A stretch of DNA of 64,000 bases, from positions 1,398,303-1,462,302 of the forward strand of contig JAOZID010000010.1 in NCBI GenBank assembly GCA_026014465.1, written 5' to 3'. Made by a program: the position numbers and the translations under genes. The DNA is from Candidatus Bathyarchaeota archaeon. Its GTDB lineage: Archaea; Thermoproteota; Bathyarchaeia; Bathyarchaeales; Bathycorpusculaceae. Of this stretch, positions 24,232 through 32,859 are shown piece by piece (positions within the stretch are counted from its first letter, which is position 1; each line of letters starts with the position of its first letter). The notes under the pieces were generated by a model that ran no database searches, had not been told where the DNA came from, and worked only from the letters and a program-made list of their open reading frames with translations.

Positions 24232-25833
24232 TTAGCGTTTATCTTTTTTCTTCTTTTTTCTCCAAAAAACTAAAACGAGTACAATAATGACTGTTATTGT
24301 AGCGGTTAAAGCCGCAATTGTCAGGGTCGGGTCTGCTGGTTCTGTTTTGTTAGCGCCTGTGGGGGTTGGCGTGTTTGTAGGTTGAAGTGTCGGTGTTGAA
24401 GTTGCGGTGTTTGTTGGCGTGGCTGTATTGGCGGGTGTTTGTGTCGGATTCTCCGTTGCTGTAGCTGTTGACGTGACGGTTGCTGTCGGGGTAGGAGTTG
24501 CTGTAGGTGAGGTTGAGGGTGTGCTTGTCGAAGTGGCTGCGGTTTGGATTTTGCCCTCGTTTATTACGGTAATTGTTCCTTGTGGCTGGTTGAAGTTTGT
24601 GGGCGTTGCGGTTAACTCTGTTAGTTCTTGGCTAAGCACGCCTTCTATGAACGGGTCAACAAACGTGATGATACCTTGGTTTCTTAGCAGGGTCACCCCA
24701 GCGCCTTGGGTTTTTAGCATCCAACCGTCGCAGTATATATTTCCTTGATTAGTCACGTTCAGGCTGTTTTCTGATTTAAACTGGCTATCTTGTATTTGCA
24801 TGTGCTGCGTATTTTCGATCCTAGTTGCTGCACTGCTTGTTTCTATATTGCAATTAGTGAACTCCAAGTTTCCCGCGTTTTGCAAAGTTTGCATATCTAT
24901 CGCTTCACAAGCATCCACTGCGACGTTGCCCCTGTTGGAGTAGTTCCCGCCTGTCAAGGTGCAATGGGTGAGGGTTGTTTGTCCTGTTGTGGTGTGGTTT
25001 GAAACGTTGTTTAGGGTGCAGTTTTGCATGGTGCTGCCTGTCCCCGTGTCTGTTAGGCTAACGTTTCCTGCTGTGTTTTTTAGGGAAGTATTGACCCATG
25101 TGGCTTTGCTTGTTTGCACATTTATTGTGGAGAGTTTTCCATGGGATGCGGCGCTGCAATCCATGATGCTGTTTTCTACGTCCAAGTTTCCCTGCAGGCT
25201 GTCAAGGCTTATTAATCCGCCATAGTTGGCGTCGAAGATGCATCGAGTTAACTGCAGGTTTCCAGTGTTGACGATGATGTGCTGTGCTGCGGCGCCGTTT
25301 GCAACAAAAGTTGCGTTTGCCAAATCTGCGTTGCCGTTGTTGGTGAAGAAGGTTCCGTCGTTTTGGTCTTTAAGGTACCAGCTGTCTACGGTTAATGTGC
25401 CTTGGTTAGTGATGTATAGGTAGCCTGCGTAGACGCCTGCGGTTAAGTTTTGGGTTGTCATTGTTCCCTGGTTTACTATGGTTATGTTTGCCCAGCCACG
25501 TGCGTCAAATTTGGCATCTTGGAATGTGAGTTCTCCCCTGTTCTGTATCAGAAGCTCTGCGCTTTGGCAGTTCACCTCTGATTTTATCGTCAAGGAGCCA
25601 TGATTGGTGATGGTAACAGTTGGCGTTGGCGGCGTCCCGCTTGAATGGATAAACATGTAGTTCTCTATGGTGACTACTTCGCCCGCGTTTACTGTGAACG
25701 AGGCGTGGTCTGTAATCTCTAAAGACCCTTGAAAATCACTCAGATTTAAAACATCGTCTGCATGAACTGGTAGTGCAAAGATTAACATAAACAAAATCAG
25801 CGTAAATGCATAAACAAGACTCTTTTTTCTCAT
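24232..25833 (-). CDS. Secreted beta-helix-like surface protein with Thr/Pro stalk and membrane anchor
   Basis: 533 residues. The signal peptide is MRKKSLVYAFTLILFMLIFA with cleavage after VHA. A repetitive body of short rungs runs to about residue 420 (ITNHGSLTIKSE, IVNQGTMTTQNL, ITNQGTLTVDSW), with Asn/Gly turns that suggest a parallel beta-helix. A stalk of about 65 residues made of Thr, Pro, Ala and Ser follows, likely glycosylated. A C-terminal membrane segment (LTATITVIIVLVLVFW) ends in KKKKKDKR. It is an exported, anchored protein of unknown ligand. No family recognised by name. Confidence 0.7.
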   Translation of the reverse strand: MRKKSLVYAFTLILFMLIFALPVHADDVLNLSDFQGSLEITDHASFTVNAGEVVTIENYMFIHSSGTPPTPTVTITNHGSLTIKSEVNCQSAELLIQNRGELTFQDAKFDARGWANITIVNQGTMTTQNLTAGVYAGYLYITNQGTLTVDSWYLKDQNDGTFFTNNGNADLANATFVANGAAAQHIIVNTGNLQLTRCIFDANYGGLISLDSLQGNLDVENSIMDCSAASHGKLSTINVQTSKATWVNTSLKNTAGNVSLTDTGTGSTMQNCTLNNVSNHTTTGQTTLTHCTLTGGNYSNRGNVAVDACEAIDMQTLQNAGNLEFTNCNIETSSAATRIENTQHMQIQDSQFKSENSLNVTNQGNIYCDGWMLKTQGAGVTLLRNQGIITFVDPFIEGVLSQELTELTATPTNFNQPQGTITVINEGKIQTAATSTSTPSTSPTATPTPTATVTSTATATENPTQTPANTATPTNTATSTPTLQPTNTPTPTGANKTEPADPTLTIAALTATITVIIVLVLVFWRKKKKKDKR

Positions 25834-25937
25834 TTTACTGCCTTCTCCAAAAACCTCTTTTCACTTTTTCTATATCTGTTTTTTGCCATAAAAATAGAAA
25901 ATAACTTGTTGCCCTGTGCACAGTAACCTTGGAACGC

Positions 25938-27242
25938 CTAACTTCTTCTGTTTTGATATATTTCGTCAAGTTCTGTTCTTTTTATCTGTCTGTCCGAGCT
26001 TCCTCTTCTTATGAAGATGCCTCTGTTGTTAAGACTATATGGTTTATTTGCTCCCTCTGGTACTTCAACAATTGTAATGTGTTGGTGTACATCCAGTTTG
26101 ACTTCTTTAATCTGAAATTCTACGGAGGGGTCACAGTTTCCATGAATCAAATCTTGAATGCGTGCTTTTACGTCTTGATTGAAATCCTTTACTCGGCAAT
26201 GGTCATCTACGCCAATAATAATCCTTCCTCCCTTTGTGTTGGCAAAAGCTACTACTGATTCAAGAAACTCTCGACCGTTAACGTCTAATTTTTCCTTAAA
26301 TTCAGTTGTTTCGTTTTCTCCCCTATTAATCATTTCAACTATTTGTTCTTGCGTGTTTTCTACGTAGATGTCTTCCTCAAATATTGAGTATCTGTAATTA
26401 AAACTTCTTTGATCTATACTGTCCCCCTCTATTGCAGACATTATGTGTACTTCAACTACGGAGGGTTCAATTTCAGACCTGAATTCTGTTGTTGTGCCTT
26501 GAAACGACAAATCTCCACTATTGACTGATTGGTTCTCCCCTCTGCAATAGACTTTTGCTCTCAATTCTTTTTCGGCTATCTCTTGCGTTTCAACAACAAT
26601 TTTTATTCTGTTGCCTGACAACTGTAGTTTCTTGATTCTTGCCCTGAAATCAGGTATTAAGATTTCAATACGGTTATCTACATTGCGCCATCCATCTTCG
26701 GGTAAAGTAAGGTCAAAAAAGCCTTCAATTGCGTCTGTTCCATTTGGGAATAAAGGCAATCCAATTTTAGACAGAGGTTTCTGTGGAATGATTCTGTTTG
26801 TTTCTGAACTTATGGAGCTTTCAATATAGAGTGTAGGCCAATACGGCAATGTGTATCCATAACGTCTGCCACTTGGTAACACTTCTGTATGACCAAAACT
26901 GGCTTTTACTGGTGTTTCTTGGAAATTGCAAATTTTCAAAGCGTTTTTCTCAAAAATTGATCGTAATAATGTTATTGATTCGGGTATGTCGATAAAGTTT
27001 TTAATTAAAACAAAATTGCCATAGTCAAGCTTCTCGTTTATGTGCTTTTTTTCTCCTCTCCAAAGGAATGATATGCGACCAAAGTTGACTTTCCACTCCT
27101 CTTTTTCATCTTTAGATAATGCAAATGCTGTCATTACTTGACCATAATTGTTTTTCCGGTGTTCAATTGTCTTTATGGCGTCCTCCAGTTTTCTATTGGT
27201 GTTATTGGTCGACATTAATTTTACATCCAAACTAGACTCCAC
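25938..27242 (-). CDS. AlbA_2 (Schlafen-type) domain protein, AT-rich, possibly acquired
   Basis: 434 residues (GTG start; an ATG nine codons later is possible). Residues 311-425 match the AlbA_2/Schlafen-type domain: ETTEFKEKLD, AFANTKGGRIIIGVDD and NNRGIFIRRGSSDRQ. Residues 1-300 resemble nothing I can name; they include an aromatic segment (RRYGYTLPYWPTLYIESSIS). AlbA_2 proteins bind nucleic acid or nucleotides, and several family members cleave RNA. Codon use is markedly AT-rich against both neighbours, which suggests horizontal transfer. There is no partner gene. A role in defence or regulation is inferred only. Confidence 0.7.
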   Translation of the reverse strand: MESSLDVKLMSTNNTNRKLEDAIKTIEHRKNNYGQVMTAFALSKDEKEEWKVNFGRISFLWRGEKKHINEKLDYGNFVLIKNFIDIPESITLLRSIFEKNALKICNFQETPVKASFGHTEVLPSGRRYGYTLPYWPTLYIESSISSETNRIIPQKPLSKIGLPLFPNGTDAIEGFFDLTLPEDGWRNVDNRIEILIPDFRARIKKLQLSGNRIKIVVETQEIAEKELRAKVYCRGENQSVNSGDLSFQGTTTEFRSEIEPSVVEVHIMSAIEGDSIDQRSFNYRYSIFEEDIYVENTQEQIVEMINRGENETTEFKEKLDVNGREFLESVVAFANTKGGRIIIGVDDHCRVKDFNQDVKARIQDLIHGNCDPSVEFQIKEVKLDVHQHITIVEVPEGANKPYSLNNRGIFIRRGSSDRQIKRTELDEIYQNRRS

Positions 27243-27586
27243 ATTGTATTAGATATGTGTTGATTACTCCTGGCTATTTTGGCAATTTGTTGTGGGTGAT
27301 TTGTATCTTATGCTTGTATGATGCTAGTTAACATCATGTATTTTATTGGGGGGGGGGGGAGTGGACTCAAAGAATTGTTTTTGTGTGGTATTTTTGAGTG
27401 TAGCGATAACTCTCAAGATGATGATCCTTTGGCGTCTTTGTGTTTGCTGGGATTGTATGGGATAATTCTTAAAGGTAACAGTAAACGTTATATCGTCCAA
27501 AGGCTCTCTTCATGCTTTCATAAGCACTAGCTGATATGCTTACGGTGCAAGAAGCATTAGGGAAATAAAATTAGAGGTCACTTAAT
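27243..27586. other. Intergenic region with a G12 run
   Basis: A 344-base region between the AlbA_2 gene (leftward) and the ferredoxin-MvhD gene (rightward). It contains a run of twelve G and a possible 70-codon open frame across it that has no family features. The rightward gene has GAGGT eight bases before its ATG. No tRNA or C/D-box pattern was found. Confidence 0.5.
27348..27359 (+). repeat. Homopolymer of twelve G
   Basis: Twelve consecutive G in otherwise AT-rich DNA. It could be variable in length, or an assembly or sequencing artefact. Confidence 0.7.
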
Positions 27587-28804
27587 ATGAGTGAAAAGTG
27601 TCTCGCTGCAGTAAAAATCAATCAAGACCTGTGTAGTCGATGTGGAGTATGCTATTCTATATGCCCGTTTGAAGCCATAAACCGTGACGATGAAAGCGGT
27701 GAAGTGGCAATTGATGAACAAAAATGTCAAGTTTGCGGAATCTGTTACAGCGCTTGCCCCGTTTCTGCTATAGAAATGGCGTATTACGACTACAACCAAT
27801 TATCTGACTACGTTAATTCTTTGAGAGAAAAAGTTAAAGGCGACACGCTTGTCGTGATGTGCCGCGGAAACTCTCCTTCCAACTGCGAAGTCGAAGAGAT
27901 TCTGACCAACCACGGCTTAAGCATCGAAAACTATCTGCCTTTGCGTCTGCCCTGTGCAGGTAGAATCCCCACGGATTTTGTCTTTAACGTTCTCAACTCT
28001 GGCGTGAAAAACATTATTTCTGTTCAATGTGAAGACGCGTTTTGCCGCATGAAGGAAGGTACCAAAATCAACACGAAACGGTTCCTTCTAAGCAAGAACG
28101 TGCTTGAACAGTTAGGGTTTGACGAAAACGCCCTAAGCGTTGTCAAGTACTCACGCAAAGCCGTATGGGACACCGAAAAATGTGTTGGCTGCGACAAATG
28201 TGTCACCATCTGCCCCTACGACGCCATCGAAGCACAACCCTTCTCATCACCCAAAGTAATCGAGGACAAATGTGTCGGCTGCGGTGCCTGCCAGCTAGTC
28301 TGCCCACACCACGCCATACAAGTCAAAGGCTTCGAATTTGACAACGTCCTTAGCCGCTACACCCAAGCAGCACAAGCCCTCAAAGCCAAAAACAACGCAC
28401 CCGCAGTTCTAGTCTTCAGCTGCCAATGGTCAGACTACTCCGCCTTGGACAACCCTGAAGATGTGCTCAAAGGCAAAAACGCAATCGTCCTTGAAGTACC
28501 CTGCTTCAAATCACTTGACCCCGCCCACGTCATAACCGCACTCAACTGTGGCTTTGACGGCGTCATGGGTGTCGTATGTGCTCCAGACGACTGCAAACTT
28601 GAAAAAGGCAGAGACACCGCCGAACGCAACCTTGGCGTCTTGCAAACTGCCCTCAAAAAACTAAACATGCTTGACCGCTTCGAACTCTTTGAACTCTCCC
28701 CCCGATGCGAAGGCGACTTCAAAACAAAGTTCGACGGCTTCTACCAAAAAATTTCTGCTCTGCCCCAGCAAAACTGTGCAGTAGCTAAAACCGGAGGCGA
28801 ATAA
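27587..28804 (+). CDS. Ferredoxin-MvhD-ferredoxin-MvhD electron-transfer protein
   Basis: 405 residues with four [4Fe-4S] motifs and two MvhD-like domains in alternation. CSRCGVCYSICPFEA and CQVCGICYSACPVSA lie at residues 16-60. The first MvhD-like region (VVMCRGNSPSNCEVEEIL ... VQCEDAFCRM) lies at about 85-180. CVGCDKCVTICPYDA and CVGCGACQLVCPHHA lie at 195-245. A second MvhD-like region (VLVFSCQWSDYSALDNP ... VVCAPDDCKLEKG) runs to the end. MvhD (pfam02662) passes electrons from hydrogenase or formate dehydrogenase to HdrA and carries a [2Fe-2S] cluster. The gene is immediately followed by nfnA and nfnB, so this protein probably feeds or accepts electrons from that transhydrogenase. Confidence 0.85.
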   Translation: MSEKCLAAVKINQDLCSRCGVCYSICPFEAINRDDESGEVAIDEQKCQVCGICYSACPVSAIEMAYYDYNQLSDYVNSLREKVKGDTLVVMCRGNSPSNCEVEEILTNHGLSIENYLPLRLPCAGRIPTDFVFNVLNSGVKNIISVQCEDAFCRMKEGTKINTKRFLLSKNVLEQLGFDENALSVVKYSRKAVWDTEKCVGCDKCVTICPYDAIEAQPFSSPKVIEDKCVGCGACQLVCPHHAIQVKGFEFDNVLSRYTQAAQALKAKNNAPAVLVFSCQWSDYSALDNPEDVLKGKNAIVLEVPCFKSLDPAHVITALNCGFDGVMGVVCAPDDCKLEKGRDTAERNLGVLQTALKKLNMLDRFELFELSPRCEGDFKTKFDGFYQKISALPQQNCAVAKTGGE

Positions 28805-29652
28805 ACACGTACGAAATAGTAAAGAAAACCCAGCTTGGCCACAAAGAAACCCTCTTTGAAGTAAAGGCGCCCGACATTGCCGCTAAAGCTCAAGCAGGAC
28901 AATTCATCATGGTGGTCCTTGCTGAAAAGAGCGAACGCATACCCCTAACCATCTGCGGATACGACCAAGAAAAAGGAACCATCTCCTTTGCTTTCCACGA
29001 AGTAGGCAAAAGCACCAAAGAGCTTGGCTTGCTAAAGGAAGGCGACAGCATCATGAGCATTACTGGTCCCTTGGGAAACCCCTCTGAAGTCAAAAAATTC
29101 GGCAAAGTCTTGTGCGTTGGCGGCAGCATCATGATTGCCCCCATCATGCTCCAAGTCAAAGCCATGAAAGAAGCTGGAAACCAAGTGACAACCGTGTTGG
29201 GTTGCCGCTCCAAAGAATTCCTGTTCATGGAAGACGAAGCCAAAGCATTAAGCGAGAAAGTCTACATCGCATCTGACGATGGCTCAACTGGCTACAAAGG
29301 CTTAGACTTCTTAGCGGACTTACTCAAAACCGAAAAGTTTGACCGCTGCGTCGTCATGGGTCCCGTAGTCATGATGAAACAAGTAAGCGAAATAACCAAA
29401 CCCCACGGCATCCCCACAATCATCACCATGACCCCAATCATGATTGACGGCATGGGCATGTGCGGAGTATGCCGAGTAACCGTTGACGGCAAGATGCTCT
29501 TTGGCTGCGTTGACGGACCAGAATTTGATGGGCATCTAGTCGACTTTGACGAGTTAATCATGCGTCAACGTATGATGCTTCCTGAAGAACGATTAAGTTC
29601 AGTTTTGTGGGAAAACAGTGGAGGTTGTAAGTGTGGCAGAAACAAAGCCTAA
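28801..29652 (+). CDS. nfnA: Electron-bifurcating NfnA (FAD/[2Fe-2S] subunit), probable non-canonical start
   Basis: About 283 residues. The conserved N-terminal beta-barrel reads NTYEIVKKTQLGHKETLFEV; it lies upstream of the first ATG (28909), which would cut off part of the FAD-binding domain. Between the upstream stop (28786) and 28909 there is no ATG, GTG or TTG in frame. ATA at 28801 or ACG at 28807 are candidates, with GGAGG at 28793-28797. FAD-binding ERIPLTICGYD, then GKVLCVGGSIMIAPIMLQVK for NAD(P)H, and C-terminal MCGVCRVTVDGKMLFGC for the [2Fe-2S] cluster. It overlaps the previous stop codon and the nfnB start. NfnAB couples NADPH, NADH and ferredoxin by flavin bifurcation. Confidence 0.88.
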   Translation: MNTYEIVKKTQLGHKETLFEVKAPDIAAKAQAGQFIMVVLAEKSERIPLTICGYDQEKGTISFAFHEVGKSTKELGLLKEGDSIMSITGPLGNPSEVKKFGKVLCVGGSIMIAPIMLQVKAMKEAGNQVTTVLGCRSKEFLFMEDEAKALSEKVYIASDDGSTGYKGLDFLADLLKTEKFDRCVVMGPVVMMKQVSEITKPHGIPTIITMTPIMIDGMGMCGVCRVTVDGKMLFGCVDGPEFDGHLVDFDELIMRQRMMLPEERLSSVLWENSGGCKCGRNKA

Positions 29653-31042
29653 ACCCAAACTAAAGAAAGTAGCCGTTGATATGGCAAAACAAGAACCCGA
29701 GGTAAGAGCCAAAAACTTTGACGAAGTAGCCCTAGGCTATACTGAAGAAGAGGCGCTTGAAGAAGCCAGTCGCTGCTTGACATGTCCAAACCCGCAGTGC
29801 GTAAAAGGCTGCCCCGTCAGTGTTCCAATCCCAGACTTCATCAAATGCATCAAAGAAAAGAAATACGCCGAAGGCATCGCCACCATCAAAACCAAAAACG
29901 CCCTCCCAGCCGTCTGCGGACGTGTATGCCCACAAGAATCCCAATGTCAATCCAAATGTGTCATCGGCAAGATGGGCGACCCCGTAAGCATCGGACGCTT
30001 AGAACGCTTCCTTGCTGACTGGGAAAGAGACAACGGTTTCCAACTCCCACCCAAAGCACCCTCAACAGGCAAAAAAGTCGCAGTCGTCGGCGCAGGTCCC
30101 GCAGGCTTAACCGTCGCAGCAGACCTAGTCAAACGCGGACACGACATAACCATGTTCGAGGCGCTTCACTTAGGCGGCGGAGTGCTCAGCTACGGTATCC
30201 CAGAATTCCGTCTACCCAAAGCCATCGTGCAAAACGAAGTCAACTACGTCAAAAACCTTGGCGTTGACCTACGTTTAGGTAACCTGATTGGCAGAACCCA
30301 CACCATTCCCGAACTCATGAAAGACGGCTACGACGCAGTCTTCATCGGAAGCGGCGCAGGCTTGCCCTCATTTACCGGCTGCCCCGGCGAAAACCTAGGC
30401 GGCGTCTACAGCGCAAACGAGTTCCTCATTCGCGTTAACCTCATGAAAGCCTTCGCGTACCCCGACTACGACACCCCCATACGCATCGGCAAACACGTAG
30501 TAGTCATCGGCGGCGGAAACGTAGCCATGGACTGCGCACGATGCTCAATGCGTCTAGGCGCAGACGTCTGCCTACTCTACAGACGCTCCCGCGACGAGCT
30601 GCCCGCAAGACTCGAAGAAATCGAAAACGCCGAAGAAGAAGGCCTAGTCTGCAAATTCCTCGCCGCCCCAATTGAATTCTACGGCGACGAACGCGGCTGG
30701 GTCAAAAGCATGAAATGCATCTGCATGGAACTAGGCGAACCCGACGAACGCGGCAGACGCAGCGTAAAGAAAATCCCTGGCTCCGAATTCACCATGGACG
30801 TTGACACAGTCATCATCGCCATCGGACAAACCCCCAACCCCATCATCCAACGCACCACCGACGGCTTAGAGAGCAACCCCAAACGCGGAACCATCACCGT
30901 TGATGACGTAGGCAAAACCAGCCTCGAAGGCGTCTACGCAGGCGGAGACGTAGCCACAGGAGCAGCAACAGTCATTAGCGCTATGGGCGCAGGCAAACGC
31001 GCAGCACAAGCAATGCACGAATACCTCGAAAGCAAAAAATAA
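29633..31042 (+). CDS. nfnB: Electron-bifurcating NfnB (FAD, two [4Fe-4S] subunit)
   Basis: About 469 residues from GTG 29633, which has GGAGGT seven bases upstream; GTG 29618 lies in front of that site. The N-terminal Fe-S domain has CLTCPNPQCVKGCPVSVPIP and CGRVCPQESQCQSKC. The first flavin site is VVGAGPAGLTVAADLVKRG, the second nucleotide site VVIGGGNVAMDCARCSMRLG, and AGGDVATGAATVISAMGAGK closes the FAD pocket. It resembles the glutamate synthase small subunit and NfnB/SudA; the adjacent nfnA decides for NfnB. In the complex, NADPH electrons are split between NAD and ferredoxin. It overlaps nfnA by 20 bases. Confidence 0.9.
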   Translation: MAETKPKPKLKKVAVDMAKQEPEVRAKNFDEVALGYTEEEALEEASRCLTCPNPQCVKGCPVSVPIPDFIKCIKEKKYAEGIATIKTKNALPAVCGRVCPQESQCQSKCVIGKMGDPVSIGRLERFLADWERDNGFQLPPKAPSTGKKVAVVGAGPAGLTVAADLVKRGHDITMFEALHLGGGVLSYGIPEFRLPKAIVQNEVNYVKNLGVDLRLGNLIGRTHTIPELMKDGYDAVFIGSGAGLPSFTGCPGENLGGVYSANEFLIRVNLMKAFAYPDYDTPIRIGKHVVVIGGGNVAMDCARCSMRLGADVCLLYRRSRDELPARLEEIENAEEEGLVCKFLAAPIEFYGDERGWVKSMKCICMELGEPDERGRRSVKKIPGSEFTMDVDTVIIAIGQTPNPIIQRTTDGLESNPKRGTITVDDVGKTSLEGVYAGGDVATGAATVISAMGAGKRAAQAMHEYLESKK

Positions 31043-31187
31043 CCCCCTCCCCTATATTTAGCTTGAATTGCCCGTTTTGGGCTTTTCCTTTTTATCTAAT
31101 TTAGCATTTGAGACTTTTTTGTTGTTGATTGTTTTCTGAAGGTTTATTATTTATCCTGTTGTTTTCTTGGTGAAAGGTTGAGTTCCC

Positions 31188-32840
31188 TTGACTGATGAAA
31201 AGGCATGGTTTAAGTTGTGGCCCTCCGATGTGCCCAAACAGTTGGATTACCCCCAAATTTCCCTACATGAAGTCTTAACCCAAACCGCCCAAAAACACCC
31301 CAAACAGGCAGCTATAGCTTTTCTGGGCGCTGAATACAGCTACGAACAGTTAGATGCGCTTTCTAGCCAGTTTTCTGCGGCGCTTGTTTCTTTGGGAGTA
31401 AAAAAGGGCGATTGCGTCGCGGTTTACCTGCCCAACGTGCCCCAATTCATAATCGCCTACTTTGGCATCCTAAAAGCTGGTGCTGCCCTAACCGCCATAA
31501 GCCCGCTACATCGCGAACGCGAAGTCGAACACCAACTCACAGACTCCAAAGCCAAAGCCCTAATCACACTTGACTCGCTTCTTCCAGTTGTCCAAGCCGT
31601 ACAAAACAAAACCAGCCTCCAAAGCATAATACTCACCAACCTCACCCAATACGCCCAAAAACCCCCCACCCCAACAATACTCCCCCAAACCCCAAACATA
31701 CAAGGCTTCCCCGAACTCCTCGCCAAAAACATCAACACAACCCCCACAAAAGTTCCCATAAACCCCGCTGAAGACTTAGCTGCGCTTCAGTACACAGGGG
31801 GAACTACGGGCACCGCCAAAGCCGCCATGCTCACCCACCAAAACCTAGTCGCCAACGCCTTCTCTTTTGCTTCTTGGATAAAAGGCGAAGTCACCAAAGA
31901 AACCTACCTCACCGCCCTGCCCCTGTTCCACATTTACGGCATGACAACTAGCATGACCTCCCCCATAGTTCAAGCGGCGAAGATGGTTTTGCTCCCCAAA
32001 TTTGACCCCACAACCGCCCTGCAAACCATCCAAAAACACAAAGTAACCGTTTTCTGCGGCGTCCCAACAATGTACGCGATTTTGCTGAATAATCCTGAGC
32101 TTGGCAAGTATGATTTGACCTCTATTCGCGCCTGTATTTCGGGGGCTTCGCCGCTTCCACCTCAAGTGCAAAAAACGTTCATGGAAATCACAGGCGGCTT
32201 ACTCGCAGAAGGCTACGGCTTAACCGAAGCGTCTCCTGTTACGCACTGCAGCCCTGTGGATAAAACCATGAAAACCGTCAAAGTCGGCTCCATCGGACTG
32301 CCCATACCTGGAACTGACGCCAAAATTGTTGATTTAGAAACGGGCACCCAAACGTTGCCGCCTACACAAACTGGCGAGCTCGCCGTTAAAGGGCCGCAAG
32401 TCATGAAGGGCTACTGGCAACGACCCGACGAAACCGCCCTAGTCCTGCGCGATGGCTGGCTGCTCACTGGCGATATAGCCCACATGGACGAATACGGCTA
32501 CTTCTACATAACCGACCGCAAAAAAGACCTCATCAAATACAAAGACTACAGCGTCTACCCCCGAGAAATCGAAGACGTCCTCTACGAACACCCCGCCGTA
32601 AAACTCTGCACCGTAATTGGCAAACCCGACCCTATGGCCGGTGAAATCCCCAAAGCCTTCATAGTCCTAAAAGACAACACGCAAGCGACAGCCGACGAAA
32701 TCAAGGCGTTTGTTAACCAAAAAGTCGCCCCCTACAAAGCCATCCGCGAAATCGAAATCCGCCCCGAACTCCCACTCAGTTCCGCAGGAAAAGTCTTACG
32801 ACGAACCCTGCGCGACCAAGAAAAACAAAAACAACCTTAA
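31188..32840 (+). CDS. Acyl-CoA synthetase (AMP-forming)
   Basis: 550 residues, TTG start. Motifs of the ANL superfamily are in order: LQYTGGTTGTAKAAML (P-loop, residues 199-214), AEGYGLTEASPVTH, GWLLTGDIAHMDEYGYFYITDRKKDLIKY, and the C-terminal Lys in SSAGKVLRR. It activates a carboxylic acid as acyl-AMP and then acyl-CoA; length fits fatty-acid or aryl acid ligases such as FadD or 4-coumarate-CoA ligase. The substrate cannot be chosen from sequence alone. It follows nfnAB by about 145 bases with its own AT-rich leader, so a separate transcript is likely. Confidence 0.9.
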   Translation: MTDEKAWFKLWPSDVPKQLDYPQISLHEVLTQTAQKHPKQAAIAFLGAEYSYEQLDALSSQFSAALVSLGVKKGDCVAVYLPNVPQFIIAYFGILKAGAALTAISPLHREREVEHQLTDSKAKALITLDSLLPVVQAVQNKTSLQSIILTNLTQYAQKPPTPTILPQTPNIQGFPELLAKNINTTPTKVPINPAEDLAALQYTGGTTGTAKAAMLTHQNLVANAFSFASWIKGEVTKETYLTALPLFHIYGMTTSMTSPIVQAAKMVLLPKFDPTTALQTIQKHKVTVFCGVPTMYAILLNNPELGKYDLTSIRACISGASPLPPQVQKTFMEITGGLLAEGYGLTEASPVTHCSPVDKTMKTVKVGSIGLPIPGTDAKIVDLETGTQTLPPTQTGELAVKGPQVMKGYWQRPDETALVLRDGWLLTGDIAHMDEYGYFYITDRKKDLIKYKDYSVYPREIEDVLYEHPAVKLCTVIGKPDPMAGEIPKAFIVLKDNTQATADEIKAFVNQKVAPYKAIREIEIRPELPLSSAGKVLRRTLRDQEKQKQP

Positions 32841-32859
32841 CCCTCTCTTTGTTGCGGCT

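Noticed and set aside
27318-27530. 70-residue open frame running across the G12 run
   Set aside because: The Gly run comes from the homopolymer, the rest has no recognised domain, and the frame depends on the exact number of G.
27243-27586. C/D-box RNA near GATGATGA at about 27418
   Set aside because: No CTGA box at a suitable distance and no D'/C' pair.
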